Shown here: positions 1-6,773 of the stretch, one piece after another
Numbering within the stretch: the stretch's first letter is position 1
Layout: every line of letters begins with the position of its first letter
Assembly: GCA_902781245.1 (NCBI GenBank)
Contig: CACZIP010000073.1
Coordinates: forward strand, 3,804-12,408
Reading direction: 5' to 3'
Source: an uncultured Coriobacteriaceae bacterium
Lineage (GTDB): Bacteria > Actinomycetota > Coriobacteriia > Coriobacteriales > Eggerthellaceae
DNA: 8,605 nucleotides
The notes under the pieces: generated by a model
Told to the model about the DNA's origin: nothing
Seen by the model: the letters and a program-made list of their open reading frames with translations, nothing else
Databases searched by the model: none
Made by a program: the position numbers and the translations under genes

Positions 1-1545
1 AGCCGGCAGCAGGATGTCAGCAAGCTCGCCAGTCGGGGTGAGCCAGTAGTCGACACAGGCGATCATGTCGAGGTTGCCGCACGTCAGCGCCTCGTGCACC
101 GACTGTGGGTTCTCATAGCAACCCAAGAGGTCGCTTGCGATGTTCACGAGGACCTTCACCGGCCACGGCTTGCCGGTCTTGATGGCCTCCCACACATCGT
201 GCGGCCAATTGGATGCGGCGTAGACCTGCGTGTACATGGGGTACTTGTCGTAACCCAGACGCAGATGGTTTCCAGGGACCTGATCGGCCATCGTGATCTT
301 CGGACTGAACGTAAAATCCCAAATGGGATTGAAGAAGATACCACCAGGCTCGTCGATTGGAGGGTCGAGGAGGACTTGCAGGATGGTAATCGCGCGCCCG
401 GACTGTACCGCATTCGTCGTCATCATGCAGGCACCAAGAAAAGCCGAGATGATGCAGGGACGATTATTCACCATAGTCTCGTAGGCGGCAAGGATGTCTT
501 CCTCGGGAACCCAGGTGACGGCAGACGTCTTCTCGAGAGTCCATTCGGACAGGTATTCGCGGTACATTCTGAACGTCGTCGGGCATTCGAGCTGCTGGCC
601 ATCAGTCATCAAGAAGGTATGAACGCCGTCAAGCTCCGGCTTCACGCCCTCCTTGTCGAAAGACTCCGTTTCCGGATACCAGATGGCCGGGCCGTTCGAG
701 ACCTCATCCCATACGACGTAGTTATCGAAGTCCTCGCTGGCGTTAGGATCGATGTCGAAATCGCGCAGCAGGCGCTCCTCGGTCGGGTGGACGAGGAACG
801 GCATGTTCGTCCAACGGCACAGGGTCTCCTCGTTGTAGTCCTTATTCTGGATAACGAGATTCGAGAAGCCCAAGGCCAAAGCGCCATCGGAGCCGGGGCG
901 TATGCCGCAGTAGACATCGGCCTTCGCAGCGACGTCCCGGAAAACCGCATCGATGACGACCATCTTGGCGCCCTTGCGTTTCGCTTCAAGCATACGATGC
1001 CCGGCGTGAAGGCGCGATCGCATGGGGTTGCAGCCCCATACGACGTTGCATTGCGAGTTGCGGTAATCGCCCGCCTCGTACGGATGGAACTGGCGACCCC
1101 AAGTGACATGGGTCTGGGCGAGGAACGGCAACAAACAGACATGGGTCGGTGCGAGGCCGAAGCCGGGCTTGCCAATCGAGGACTGCAGGCGGTAATGCCA
1201 TGTGTTCGAGGCGCGGCCAGTTCCTTGCGACGTGATGACCGACTCGGGGCCGTACTCGTCGATGGCCTTGCGCATAGCGGCCTCGATCTCGTCGAGCGCC
1301 TCATCCCACGTGATGCGCTCCCATTCGCCTGAACCACGCGGCCCAACACGACGCATGGGGTATTTCAGCCGGTCGGGGTGGTTGTGGATCTCTTGGGCCG
1401 AAAATGCCTTCATGCAAAGCGCACCCTCGCTGATAGGATGATTGGGATCGCCTTCGACTCCGATGATGTCGTTGCCCTCGACTTCGAGGATAACGCCGCA
1501 CTTCGAATGGCAGTCGTGGCACATGGTGCGGACTTTCCTACTCAT
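1..1545 (-). CDS. Molybdopterin (bis-MGD) oxidoreductase catalytic subunit, N-terminal 515 residues, acetylene hydratase/catechol dehydroxylase-like
   Basis: The frame is open from ATG at 1545 to the window edge, so the C-terminal part, including the molydopterin-dinucleotide-binding end, is missing. The start follows a strong GA-rich Shine-Dalgarno (AAGGGGGGAAGAG). Residues 9-46 carry the [4Fe-4S] motif C9-x2-C12-x3-C16-x27-C44 followed by Met-Lys46, as in DMSO-reductase-family enzymes. A probable molybdenum ligand is C137, in THVCLLPF. The segments EWERITWDEAL (74-84), WGCNPMRSR (170-178) and LTPTGELADILLP (502-514) are typical of the family. There is no Tat signal, because the cluster motif begins at residue 9, so the protein should be cytoplasmic. 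Cysteine spacing and overall layout resemble acetylene hydratase as I remember it, but its Asp13 is His13 here. Gut actinobacterial catechol dehydroxylases share this general architecture. The family call is firm. Substrate and reaction are unknown; the adjacent transporters imply an imported small organic compound. Confidence 0.88.
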   Translation of the reverse strand, partial: MSRKVRTMCHDCHSKCGVILEVEGNDIIGVEGDPNHPISEGALCMKAFSAQEIHNHPDRLKYPMRRVGPRGSGEWERITWDEALDEIEAAMRKAIDEYGPESVITSQGTGRASNTWHYRLQSSIGKPGFGLAPTHVCLLPFLAQTHVTWGRQFHPYEAGDYRNSQCNVVWGCNPMRSRLHAGHRMLEAKRKGAKMVVIDAVFRDVAAKADVYCGIRPGSDGALALGFSNLVIQNKDYNEETLCRWTNMPFLVHPTEERLLRDFDIDPNASEDFDNYVVWDEVSNGPAIWYPETESFDKEGVKPELDGVHTFLMTDGQQLECPTTFRMYREYLSEWTLEKTSAVTWVPEEDILAAYETMVNNRPCIISAFLGACMMTTNAVQSGRAITILQVLLDPPIDEPGGIFFNPIWDFTFSPKITMADQVPGNHLRLGYDKYPMYTQVYAASNWPHDVWEAIKTGKPWPVKVLVNIASDLLGCYENPQSVHEALTCGNLDMIACVDYWLTPTGELADILLPA

Positions 1546-1578
1546 TCTCTTCCCCCCTTCGGGTTTCTTCTTCAAAAA

Positions 1579-1630
1579 CAACCCCGCTCCGGCGACTTTC
1601 ATATGACGCGTCCGGCCTCTGTCGGGGTTG
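1579..1630 (-). terminator. Intercistronic hairpin with short U-tract ahead of the oxidoreductase gene
   Basis: CAACCCCG at 1579-1586 is perfectly complementary to CGGGGTTG at 1623-1630. Inside it, CCGG (1589-1592) can pair with CCGG (1612-1615). On the minus strand the outer stem is followed directly by five Us (1574-1578), then by the Shine-Dalgarno of the oxidoreductase. The position suits partial termination or attenuation between the transporter and enzyme genes. The loop is long (36 nt), so terminator strength is doubtful. Confidence 0.35.
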
Positions 1631-1632
1631 GA

Positions 1633-1657
1633 TGGAGCGCCCCGATTGGGCGCTCCA
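1633..1657 (-). promoter_or_regulatory. Strong 10-bp stem-loop just after the YkvI-family gene
   Basis: Bases 1633-1642 pair perfectly with 1648-1657 around the five-base loop 1643-1647; the stem is G+C-rich. It begins about nine bases past the TAA of the 415-residue membrane protein. No U-tract follows on the minus strand, so it looks more like a 3'-end-stabilising or processing stem, or one half of a tandem structure with the neighbouring 1579-1630 hairpin, than a complete intrinsic terminator. Confidence 0.55.
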
Positions 1658-1666
1658 GACGGACCA

Positions 1667-2914
1667 TTATTCGGCGGCCGGCGTTTCGGAGGCGGCTGCC
1701 TCGCGTTCGGCCTTCGTGGGCTTCTCGCCCTTGATCTTAACGTAGATGAAGTTGACGATGTATGGGATGACGACAATCGGGATGGCGAGGTAACCGATAA
1801 AGCCGTAGCCCTGCTGGATCAGCGGCAGCAAGCCGAACTGTGCGACAAAGCAGCAGATGACGCAGCAAACCAGCGCGAAGATGACGGTCTTCACGGTCGG
1901 GCGGTTGCGGTCCTCAGCGGCCTCAACGACGTCTTGGCCCTCGAAGCGGACAGCCAGGCGCTTGACCATGGAGGAAATGAACGTGACGGCTGTTGACACG
2001 CAAGCCAACAAGATGAGTACCGACGCAAGGACCTTGAGGGCGCCTGCACCGGGCAGCACGTCGATGACGTTCAGCAGCGGGACGGCGACCTTCGAGATAT
2101 CAGGCGTGTTGGCAACGGTCATAAGACCGAAAATGGCGAGCATGAAGAAGCCGGCGTTGATGACGTGGCCGATGCCGATGACCTTGCCGACGCTCTTCCA
2201 CGATTTCAACGCGCGCGTGTGCTGCACGAACAAACCGACGTTGGAGGTCTGGAAGATGCCGTAGAGGAGCATCCACCAGATGGCATCGAGCAGGCTGTAT
2301 TGGTCGGCGCCCTGATACGTGCCAGCGCTCATGGCGCTCATCGCGGCGCCGATTTGGTCGGCCTGGAGCGCGATAGCCGGAATGTAGATGACGAGCAGCG
2401 CCGCTATCATGATGATCGAGAGCGCTGTCGAGATGCGGCGAACGACGTTCGTGCCGAAGATGCAGACAATGAAGATGAACACGCCGATGAGGATGGACGA
2501 AGCCAGGTACGGAATTCCGGTGACCTGCATCAGCAGCGATGCGCCTGTCGCAAATGCGACGGACGGGGCGACAAGGATGATGACGACGTACAGGAACTCG
2601 TACAAATTAGAGAAGATCGGCGCATATTTACCGTAGAAGCTGTCGTTGTAGCTGCGATAATCGTACAGTTCCTGCCTACGGGCGTACCGCCAGCCCCACC
2701 AGTACACGAATGCGATGATGGCAATCGAGATCAGCGGGAAGATCACGCAGGTGATGCCGTAGCGGATGAAGTACGAGTAGAGCTGAGCGCCTCCTGCGAA
2801 GCCGCCTCCGAAGTGGGTGGCGAACCAGACAAAGGCGATGCCGAACATCATGACAAATCCGTCTTTCGCCTCCGGCGGAAGCTTCTCCGGACTGCTTCCA
2901 TTGTTGTTAGCCAT
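1667..2914 (-). CDS. YkvI-family (COG3949) integral membrane protein, LeuT-fold transporter
   Basis: This 415-residue protein has about ten or eleven hydrophobic segments between residues 20 and 390 and charged tails at both ends. The first membrane segment carries the glycine-rich stretch GGGFAGGAQLYSYFIRYG (36-53). It matches the broken-helix motif I recall for the YkvI family (G-x-GFASG-x-E...FF..YG), an APC/LeuT-fold group with no well-defined substrate. The start at 2914 is preceded by a near-consensus Shine-Dalgarno (AAGGAGGG, about five bases upstream). The gene sits 89 bases downstream of a second transporter and 121 bases upstream of a molybdoenzyme, all on one strand. Import of the enzyme's substrate or export of its product is therefore the likely job. 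The C-terminal tail is rich in Ala, Glu and Lys. Family call is good; substrate unknown. Confidence 0.8.
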   Translation of the reverse strand: MANNNGSSPEKLPPEAKDGFVMMFGIAFVWFATHFGGGFAGGAQLYSYFIRYGITCVIFPLISIAIIAFVYWWGWRYARRQELYDYRSYNDSFYGKYAPIFSNLYEFLYVVIILVAPSVAFATGASLLMQVTGIPYLASSILIGVFIFIVCIFGTNVVRRISTALSIIMIAALLVIYIPAIALQADQIGAAMSAMSAGTYQGADQYSLLDAIWWMLLYGIFQTSNVGLFVQHTRALKSWKSVGKVIGIGHVINAGFFMLAIFGLMTVANTPDISKVAVPLLNVIDVLPGAGALKVLASVLILLACVSTAVTFISSMVKRLAVRFEGQDVVEAAEDRNRPTVKTVIFALVCCVICCFVAQFGLLPLIQQGYGFIGYLAIPIVVIPYIVNFIYVKIKGEKPTKAEREAAASETPAAE

Positions 2915-2962
2915 GGGTTCCCTCCTTTTTCTTTGTTACTGCAGATCGTTGGACTGTTTAAC

Positions 2963-2992
2963 TCCTTGCCGCTTCATGCGACGCTGCAAGGA
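2963..2992 (-). promoter_or_regulatory. Intercistronic stem-loop between the two transporter genes
   Basis: TCCTTGC (2963-2969) is perfectly complementary to GCAAGGA (2986-2992). After one mismatch, two further pairs are possible inside (2971-2972 with 2983-2984). It lies 11 bases beyond the symporter stop on the minus strand. No U-run follows, so it is probably an mRNA-stability or processing stem rather than a terminator, and it does not argue against co-transcription. Confidence 0.35.
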
Positions 2993-3003
2993 TCGCGATT
3001 CAC

Positions 3004-4455
3004 TCAGTTGCCGCCACCCCCTTCTTCAAGCGCGTTCACGCTGTTCTCGAGAAGGCTTTCGACGTCGACCCTCCGCTTGTCGAAAATGAGCGCACAAACG
3101 AAGGCGATAATGCTGACAGGGACAACCAAATAGACCGCTTGGCTCACGATGTGCGTTGCCGGGACGAATGCGTAGAGCAGCATGGTGACACAGCCGGCGA
3201 TAAACGTCGCAAGGCAGCTGCTTTTACGCAGCAGCCCGGGGAAGTACAGCATAGCGAGCACGATGATCGTGAAGGGCGCGTACAGCGTCATGAGCGACAT
3301 GAGGAAGTTGACGATGCCCGATAGATTCATCGCGAGCAGCAAGCCGAAGAAAACCGTGAGCGTGAGCACGACTTTCGACAGGATGAGCCGGTTGCGCTCG
3401 GACATGTCGGGCTTGAAATATTCCACGACGATGTCCTTCGTGATGATGGTGGAAATGCCCAGCAGAAGGCTGACCGCCGTCGAGACGTCAGCTGCCCAAA
3501 GACCTGCAAGACAGATGCCCGCAATCGCGGGACCGAGCGAAACGATGACCGTGGGAAGCACCGTCGCGCTTGCAATCCCGGGGAATTGGGCAGCGCCGAT
3601 GATACCGATGTAGGCGCTGATGAAACCGGTGGGAATCATCAACAGGCCGCCGGCAATCATGCCCCATTTGGCGTTCTTCGAGTCTTTCGCGGAGGCGCCT
3701 GCCTGGAACAGCATCTGATTGGCGGGGACGTTGAACGCCATGACGATGAACCATCCGATGATAATCGCAGGACCCATGCCGCTTATGAGGTCGAACCATT
3801 GATCGCCCTCGGGTAGGGATGCCGCGATTGCGTCCATGCCGCCGTACTGGCTGATACCGAGGCCCATGGCGATGATCAGGCCGAGGTAGATGACGATGAC
3901 GTTCAGCACGTTTGCGACACTTGCGCCGAAGTAACCGCCGAGGAACGAAGTAGCGAAAAAGATGACCGCTGAGACGATGAGGGCCGTCTGCAGCGAGATG
4001 GCGGGAATGATGGCAGCGATAATCGCGCCACCGGCCATGATCTGCGCAGAGCTCACGCCGAAGAGGATGACGACCTGCGCAACAATGGCGATCATGGCAG
4101 CCGAGCGGCCGAAGACCCGTTGGAAGAACTCGTTGACGGTCGTGACCCGCAACGCACGGACTTTCTTCGCAATGAGAAAGCCGAAGATGAGTCCGCCGAA
4201 CGCCCACGCAGCGGTATACCAGCCGGCAGACATGCCGGCTGTGTAGGCGTTCTGGGCAACTCCGACGGTGCTCGCCCCGCCAACTGCGATACCGCAGACC
4301 ATAAACGCGACGAGCCACCAGGGCATCGACTGGCCTGCAAGGAGGAACCCGGCAAGCGTCTTGTTAGAGACCTTCTTCGAAAGCTTTCCGGCAAACGCCG
4401 AGATGAGAACAATTGAGACCATATAGACGACAAGGATCGCAATGGCTATCTCCAT
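3004..4455 (-). CDS. Sodium:solute symporter (SSS/SLC5 family)
   Basis: The 483-residue protein has about thirteen membrane segments, the usual SSS size and layout. The segment AADVSTAVS (321-329) aligns with the PutP Na2-site helix, with S325 and T326 at the positions of the two sodium-coordinating hydroxyl residues. It is followed by the conserved Ile-Thr-Lys-Asp (338-341). NQMLFQAGASAKDSKNAK (246-263) matches the family's loop after the sixth helix. A GTG at 4476 would add seven residues, but it overlaps the ribosome-binding region; ATG 4455 has AAGGAAGGG seven bases upstream and is preferred. It is the first gene of the apparent symporter-YkvI-oxidoreductase operon and presumably imports the enzyme's substrate by Na+ coupling. 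SSS members carry sugars, amino acids, carboxylates, choline-like compounds and nucleosides; nothing visible selects among these. Confidence 0.9.
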   Translation of the reverse strand: MEIAIAILVVYMVSIVLISAFAGKLSKKVSNKTLAGFLLAGQSMPWWLVAFMVCGIAVGGASTVGVAQNAYTAGMSAGWYTAAWAFGGLIFGFLIAKKVRALRVTTVNEFFQRVFGRSAAMIAIVAQVVILFGVSSAQIMAGGAIIAAIIPAISLQTALIVSAVIFFATSFLGGYFGASVANVLNVIVIYLGLIIAMGLGISQYGGMDAIAASLPEGDQWFDLISGMGPAIIIGWFIVMAFNVPANQMLFQAGASAKDSKNAKWGMIAGGLLMIPTGFISAYIGIIGAAQFPGIASATVLPTVIVSLGPAIAGICLAGLWAADVSTAVSLLLGISTIITKDIVVEYFKPDMSERNRLILSKVVLTLTVFFGLLLAMNLSGIVNFLMSLMTLYAPFTIIVLAMLYFPGLLRKSSCLATFIAGCVTMLLYAFVPATHIVSQAVYLVVPVSIIAFVCALIFDKRRVDVESLLENSVNALEEGGGGN

Positions 4456-4510
4456 GCTAGTTCCCTTCCTTAGCACGAACTACCGCATGTATCCGTTCGG
4501 ACGCCCAAAG

Positions 4511-4630
4511 ACAACGATAAAGACGCGGCAACCCCGCATCAAACATCAGACGCTACTGGCCGAGCAAAGCAAACGTTGTGCAAGGGGGGAAGGAGGCGGG
4601 CATAGCGCTTTGGCACAACCAAATCGTTGT
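4511..4630. repeat. Four ACAAC/GTTGT elements in the divergent intergenic region
   Basis: The 272-base region between the divergent starts (4455 and 4728) holds ACAACGAT (4511-4518), CGTTGTGC (4574-4581), GCACAACC (4613-4620) and ATCGTTGT (4623-4630). The first and last are perfect 8-bp inverted copies of each other. The middle two form a 7-bp inverted pair. This is the expected place for operator sites controlling the transporter-oxidoreductase operon and the zinc-ribbon gene. Which protein would bind them is not known. Five-base words recur by chance, so support is modest. Confidence 0.35.
4514..4542 (-). promoter_or_regulatory. Weak candidate promoter for the symporter-oxidoreductase operon
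   Basis: On the minus strand TTGATG (4537-4542) and TATCGT (4514-4519) are separated by 17 bases. Each matches the sigma-70 consensus at four of six positions. It would give a leader of roughly 50 bases before ATG 4455. The -10 overlaps the first ACAAC element, which would make that element a plausible operator. The match is weak, as would fit an activator-dependent promoter. Confidence 0.28.
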
Positions 4631-4727
4631 AGGGGCACCAATCAATCGGTGTTTCACTGAGTTTGCAGCCTTCCATACACTTGATGCATAGCCGAAGCCG
4701 TTAAATCATCACGAGAGAGGTGCCGCC

Positions 4728-5027
4728 ATGTGCTTCAGACCGCCGGATGTCCAACTCAAACCTTTGAAGTGCCCGGGATGCGGCAAGCGGATCAACAATC
4801 CGAACTTCCGACCCGACAAATGCCCGTTCTGCGGAACGTTCCTGCCACCGGAGTTGGATGGCATGGACAAGATCCTCAGCGCGGAGCAGTTGGCGAGCTA
4901 CGGTGTATCTCCAGCACCCGCAGCCCCATCAACGCCAGCTGCACCGACAGCGACGGCAACCCCGCCGTCGACACCCGCAACGGCCGCTGCAGACCCATCG
5001 GCATCGGGCAGCACGCCTTCAGCATAG
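4728..5027 (+). CDS. Small zinc-ribbon protein with Pro/Ala/Thr-rich tail
   Basis: This 99-residue protein has two CPxCG knuckles, C15-P-G-C18 and C32-P-F-C35, 13 residues apart, which is the pattern of a single zinc ribbon or a minimal metal site. An additional Cys2 lies in the N-terminus MCFRPPD. Residues 60-99 are a low-complexity tail of Pro, Ala, Thr and Ser, probably disordered. ATG 4728 has AGAGAGG about seven bases upstream. The gene is divergent from the symporter-oxidoreductase operon and convergent with the LysR gene, so its position ties it to this cassette. I have a loose memory of short MCFRP...CPxCG proteins beside molybdoenzyme genes in anaerobes, which cannot be checked here. 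Possible roles are a metal- or redox-binding helper, an adaptor, or a small electron carrier. The knuckle spacing is shorter than in rubredoxin. Function not recognised. Confidence 0.75.
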   Translation: MCFRPPDVQLKPLKCPGCGKRINNPNFRPDKCPFCGTFLPPELDGMDKILSAEQLASYGVSPAPAAPSTPAAPTATATPPSTPATAAADPSASGSTPSA

Positions 5028-5087
5028 CTGCTCGGCAACCGACCCTGGCGGACATTGCTCGCTGAGCACCGATGCTCCGCATTATGA

Positions 5088-5126
5088 AACGGCATGGCGT
5101 GCACCCCTCCCGCACGCCATGCCGTT
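5088..5126. terminator. Bidirectional intrinsic terminator between convergent genes
   Basis: Bases 5088-5102 pair perfectly with 5112-5126 (15 bp) around a nine-base C-rich loop. The plus-strand side is followed by the pyrimidine-rich CTCTTT; the minus-strand side is followed by a mixed A/T stretch. It lies 61 bases past the zinc-ribbon stop and 20 bases past the LysR stop, so it can end both convergent transcripts. Confidence 0.8.
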
Positions 5127-5145
5127 CTCTTTGACGCAAGACCGC

Positions 5146-6096
5146 CTACGACGCGCTCGAGGAGAAGGCCACCTCCGAATACACTTCCGTTACGATGCTG
5201 GCTAGCGAGTCAATCGCCTTCCGCGCTGGCTCGTTCAATTCCGCGAGCGCACTCGTCATGAGATAGAGCGGCGTCTTGAACGTCTGCTCGATGCCAATGA
5301 TCGTGATGCCGTCTTTCAAGCAGTAGTTCTTCACGAACGTATTCGTGAAACCGACGGCGCCGTTGTACAGAATCTCCTCCTCGAGAAGGTCGCGGTTCGA
5401 TGTTCTGAAGGCGTTGACCTTGGCATAGCGGTCGCGCCCGATGAGCGTCGTCAACATGAGGTCGAGGCCTGCGTCATCAAGCATGGCCAACTTCGCACTT
5501 GCCAGCTCGTCAAGCGTTATCGTGTTTCGCTTCGCATAGGGCGAGTTCTTGGCGACGTAGGCCATGAGCTCGATGTCCATAAGCGGCTGTAAGCAGATCG
5601 ACGTCGTCCTGAGGATGTCGCTGAAAGTCGACGGCAGAGTCACAAGGCCGAAGGCATTCGATTTCGGAACCAAACCGAGTTCGCCGACCATGTCCGTTTG
5701 CCACATCTCCCGCACATTGAATGCCGTATCCGGGCACGCGGCGGCCAGGCGACGTCGCAACGATGGCCAGATGTTGAAGGCGACGTTGTGAGTCACGTAG
5801 ACGGTGATGGTTTCGTTCTCAGACGCGACCTCTTTGGAACGGAAGTGGTTCATGCTGTCGTTGAGAAGATTGTGGTTCTCGATGATGCGCTTTACATATT
5901 CGAGGAACGAAGCGCCGGCTTCGGTGAGGGAGATCGTGCTTCCTGCTCGATTGAAGAGCCTGACATCGTACTCGCGCTCGATCTGTCCGATGGCTCGCGA
6001 CATCCCCTGTTGCGTCATATGGTAGACGTGCGCCGCTTTCGATATCGAAAGACCGTCAGCGACCTCTCTGAAATAGTAGAAGTACTCAATGTTCAT
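5146..6096 (-). CDS. LysR-family transcriptional regulator
   Basis: The 316-residue protein has the standard LTTR length. Residues 1-65 form the N-terminal winged helix-turn-helix: MNIEYFYYFREVAD, SISKAAHVYHMTQQGMSRAI as the recognition region, then LFNRAGSTISLTEAG. A linker helix follows, then a two-lobed ligand-binding domain to the C-terminus. An upstream ATG at 6126 is in frame, but ATG 6096 is followed at once by the canonical LysR start and has GGAGGG nine bases upstream, so it is preferred. The gene converges on the zinc-ribbon gene and lies two genes from the transporter-oxidoreductase operon. The likely role is ligand-responsive control of that operon, the ligand being the imported substrate. 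A perfect inverted repeat spans its own promoter, suggesting autoregulation. The effector and the direction of control cannot be read from the sequence. Confidence 0.9.
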   Translation of the reverse strand: MNIEYFYYFREVADGLSISKAAHVYHMTQQGMSRAIGQIEREYDVRLFNRAGSTISLTEAGASFLEYVKRIIENHNLLNDSMNHFRSKEVASENETITVYVTHNVAFNIWPSLRRRLAAACPDTAFNVREMWQTDMVGELGLVPKSNAFGLVTLPSTFSDILRTTSICLQPLMDIELMAYVAKNSPYAKRNTITLDELASAKLAMLDDAGLDLMLTTLIGRDRYAKVNAFRTSNRDLLEEEILYNGAVGFTNTFVKNYCLKDGITIIGIEQTFKTPLYLMTSALAELNEPARKAIDSLASIVTEVYSEVAFSSSAS

Positions 6097-6134
6097 GACG
6101 TTCGTCCCTCCTGCAAAACGCATCATGGATTGAA

Positions 6135-6169
6135 TGGTTTATGCGTCGCTATTATCTGACTATAAACCA
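6135..6169. promoter_or_regulatory. Perfect inverted repeat over the LysR promoter, candidate operator
   Basis: TGGTTTAT (6135-6142) and ATAAACCA (6162-6169) are perfect 8-bp inverted copies, 27 bases centre to centre. The right arm overlaps the predicted -10 and the left arm lies just downstream of the expected transcription start. The wide spacing and promoter overlap suit a dimer or tetramer binding site for autorepression. No second copy of the half-site was seen in the transporter promoter region. Confidence 0.5.
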
Positions 6170-6188
6170 CATCTTTGAAATCTGGCAA
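6159..6188 (-). promoter_or_regulatory. Sigma-70-like promoter of the LysR gene
   Basis: On the minus strand TTGCCA (6183-6188) and TATAGT (6159-6164) are separated by 18 bases. They match the -35 consensus at four and the -10 consensus at five of six positions. The predicted start near 6152 leaves a leader of about 55 bases before ATG 6096. It overlaps one arm of the 6135-6169 inverted repeat. Confidence 0.55.
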
Positions 6189-6379
6189 GCCGTCTGTGGT
6201 AGGAGCATGAGCTCAGGGGTGCTTTGGCAACGGGGACATTGGAAGATTGCGTCCTGGCCGCAAACCGAGCCGCTGTTGCGACGCGTATTATCGTAGTACG
6301 CATACCTCATCACGATTACATCTTTCTTTTGCCTAGCGGCCTTTTTTAAACGGGTAACTGCAGTCATTGAGACACCGAT

Positions 6380-6721
6380 TTAAATGACCGGGGAAAACCT
6401 TATAAAGCATTGCATCATCGTGGGATTGACTACGTAGACATGGGTGCCGAATATCCCCTTAGTTAACAATACGTAGTAGATGTTCTTGATGTATTGGTCG
6501 AGTTCTTCCTGCGTTATAGTGTTCTTGCCGTTTTTGTCGTAGTAACGCGCCCTGTTGGCGGCGAGGGAGCCCGTTTTTGGATCGTAGACGAGATCTTCGC
6601 CGATGATCACATACACATAGCTGAGGTCATAGCCTTTAATCGAGTGAATGCAGCCCACTTCGCGGGCGATGCGGGGATCGTCTGCGACAGCGAGCGCCTT
6701 CGCGCAGACCTGTTCGAGCAT
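6380..6721 (-). pseudogene. C-terminal remnant of a DUF2075/Schlafen-group-3-type helicase
   Basis: The recognisable part starts near 6661, with VGCIHSIKGYDL, and continues through VIIGEDLVYDP, RYYDKNGKN and VLLTKGIFGTHVYVVNP to the stop at 6380. This is the end of the DUF2075 helicase family as I know it (IHTIQGYDLNYAGVIIG ... VLLTRGIRGTYVY). Such proteins are several hundred residues long; only about the last 95-110 remain, without Walker A or B. The two helicase motifs still visible are altered: Gln to Lys in IHTIQG, and the motif VI Arg to Lys in LLTRG. The frame continues to an ATG at 6802, but that part overlaps the divergent DUF3846 start and shows no family resemblance. The quoted 5' limit is an internal ATG and is uncertain. 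It is most likely a dead fragment of a defence-associated helicase. Loss of the two motif residues rests on remembered family consensus. Confidence 0.7.
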
Positions 6722-6773
6722 CCCCTTGCCGTGCTTCCTGGCGAGGGAGAGCGCGCCGCGGCAAGAGGTCAAC

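Noticed and set aside
94..1332. Plus-strand open frame of 412 codons
   Set aside because: It is antisense to the molybdopterin oxidoreductase, which has a clear [4Fe-4S] motif and family sequence on the minus strand. The plus-strand translation resembles no family and has no convincing ribosome-binding site.
2165..3133. Plus-strand open frame of 322 codons
   Set aside because: It runs antisense through the YkvI-family gene and into the symporter. The translation is rich in Asp, Arg and Ala with no domain, as expected for a shadow of a membrane-protein gene.
3488..4318. Minus-strand open frame of 276 codons inside the symporter
   Set aside because: It is out of frame with the symporter and rich in Arg and His, a frame-shifted shadow of a G+C-rich gene. 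The symporter frame has clear membrane segments and family motifs.
6331..6348. GCC-TAGC-GGC followed by a run of six Ts as a terminator
   Set aside because: The stem is only three base pairs and no plus-strand transcript is known to end here.
6152..6367. Minus-strand open frame of 71 codons upstream of the LysR gene
   Set aside because: It overlaps the predicted LysR promoter and inverted repeat, has no recognisable domain beyond one CPRC string, and has no good ribosome-binding site. A remnant cannot be excluded but is not supported.
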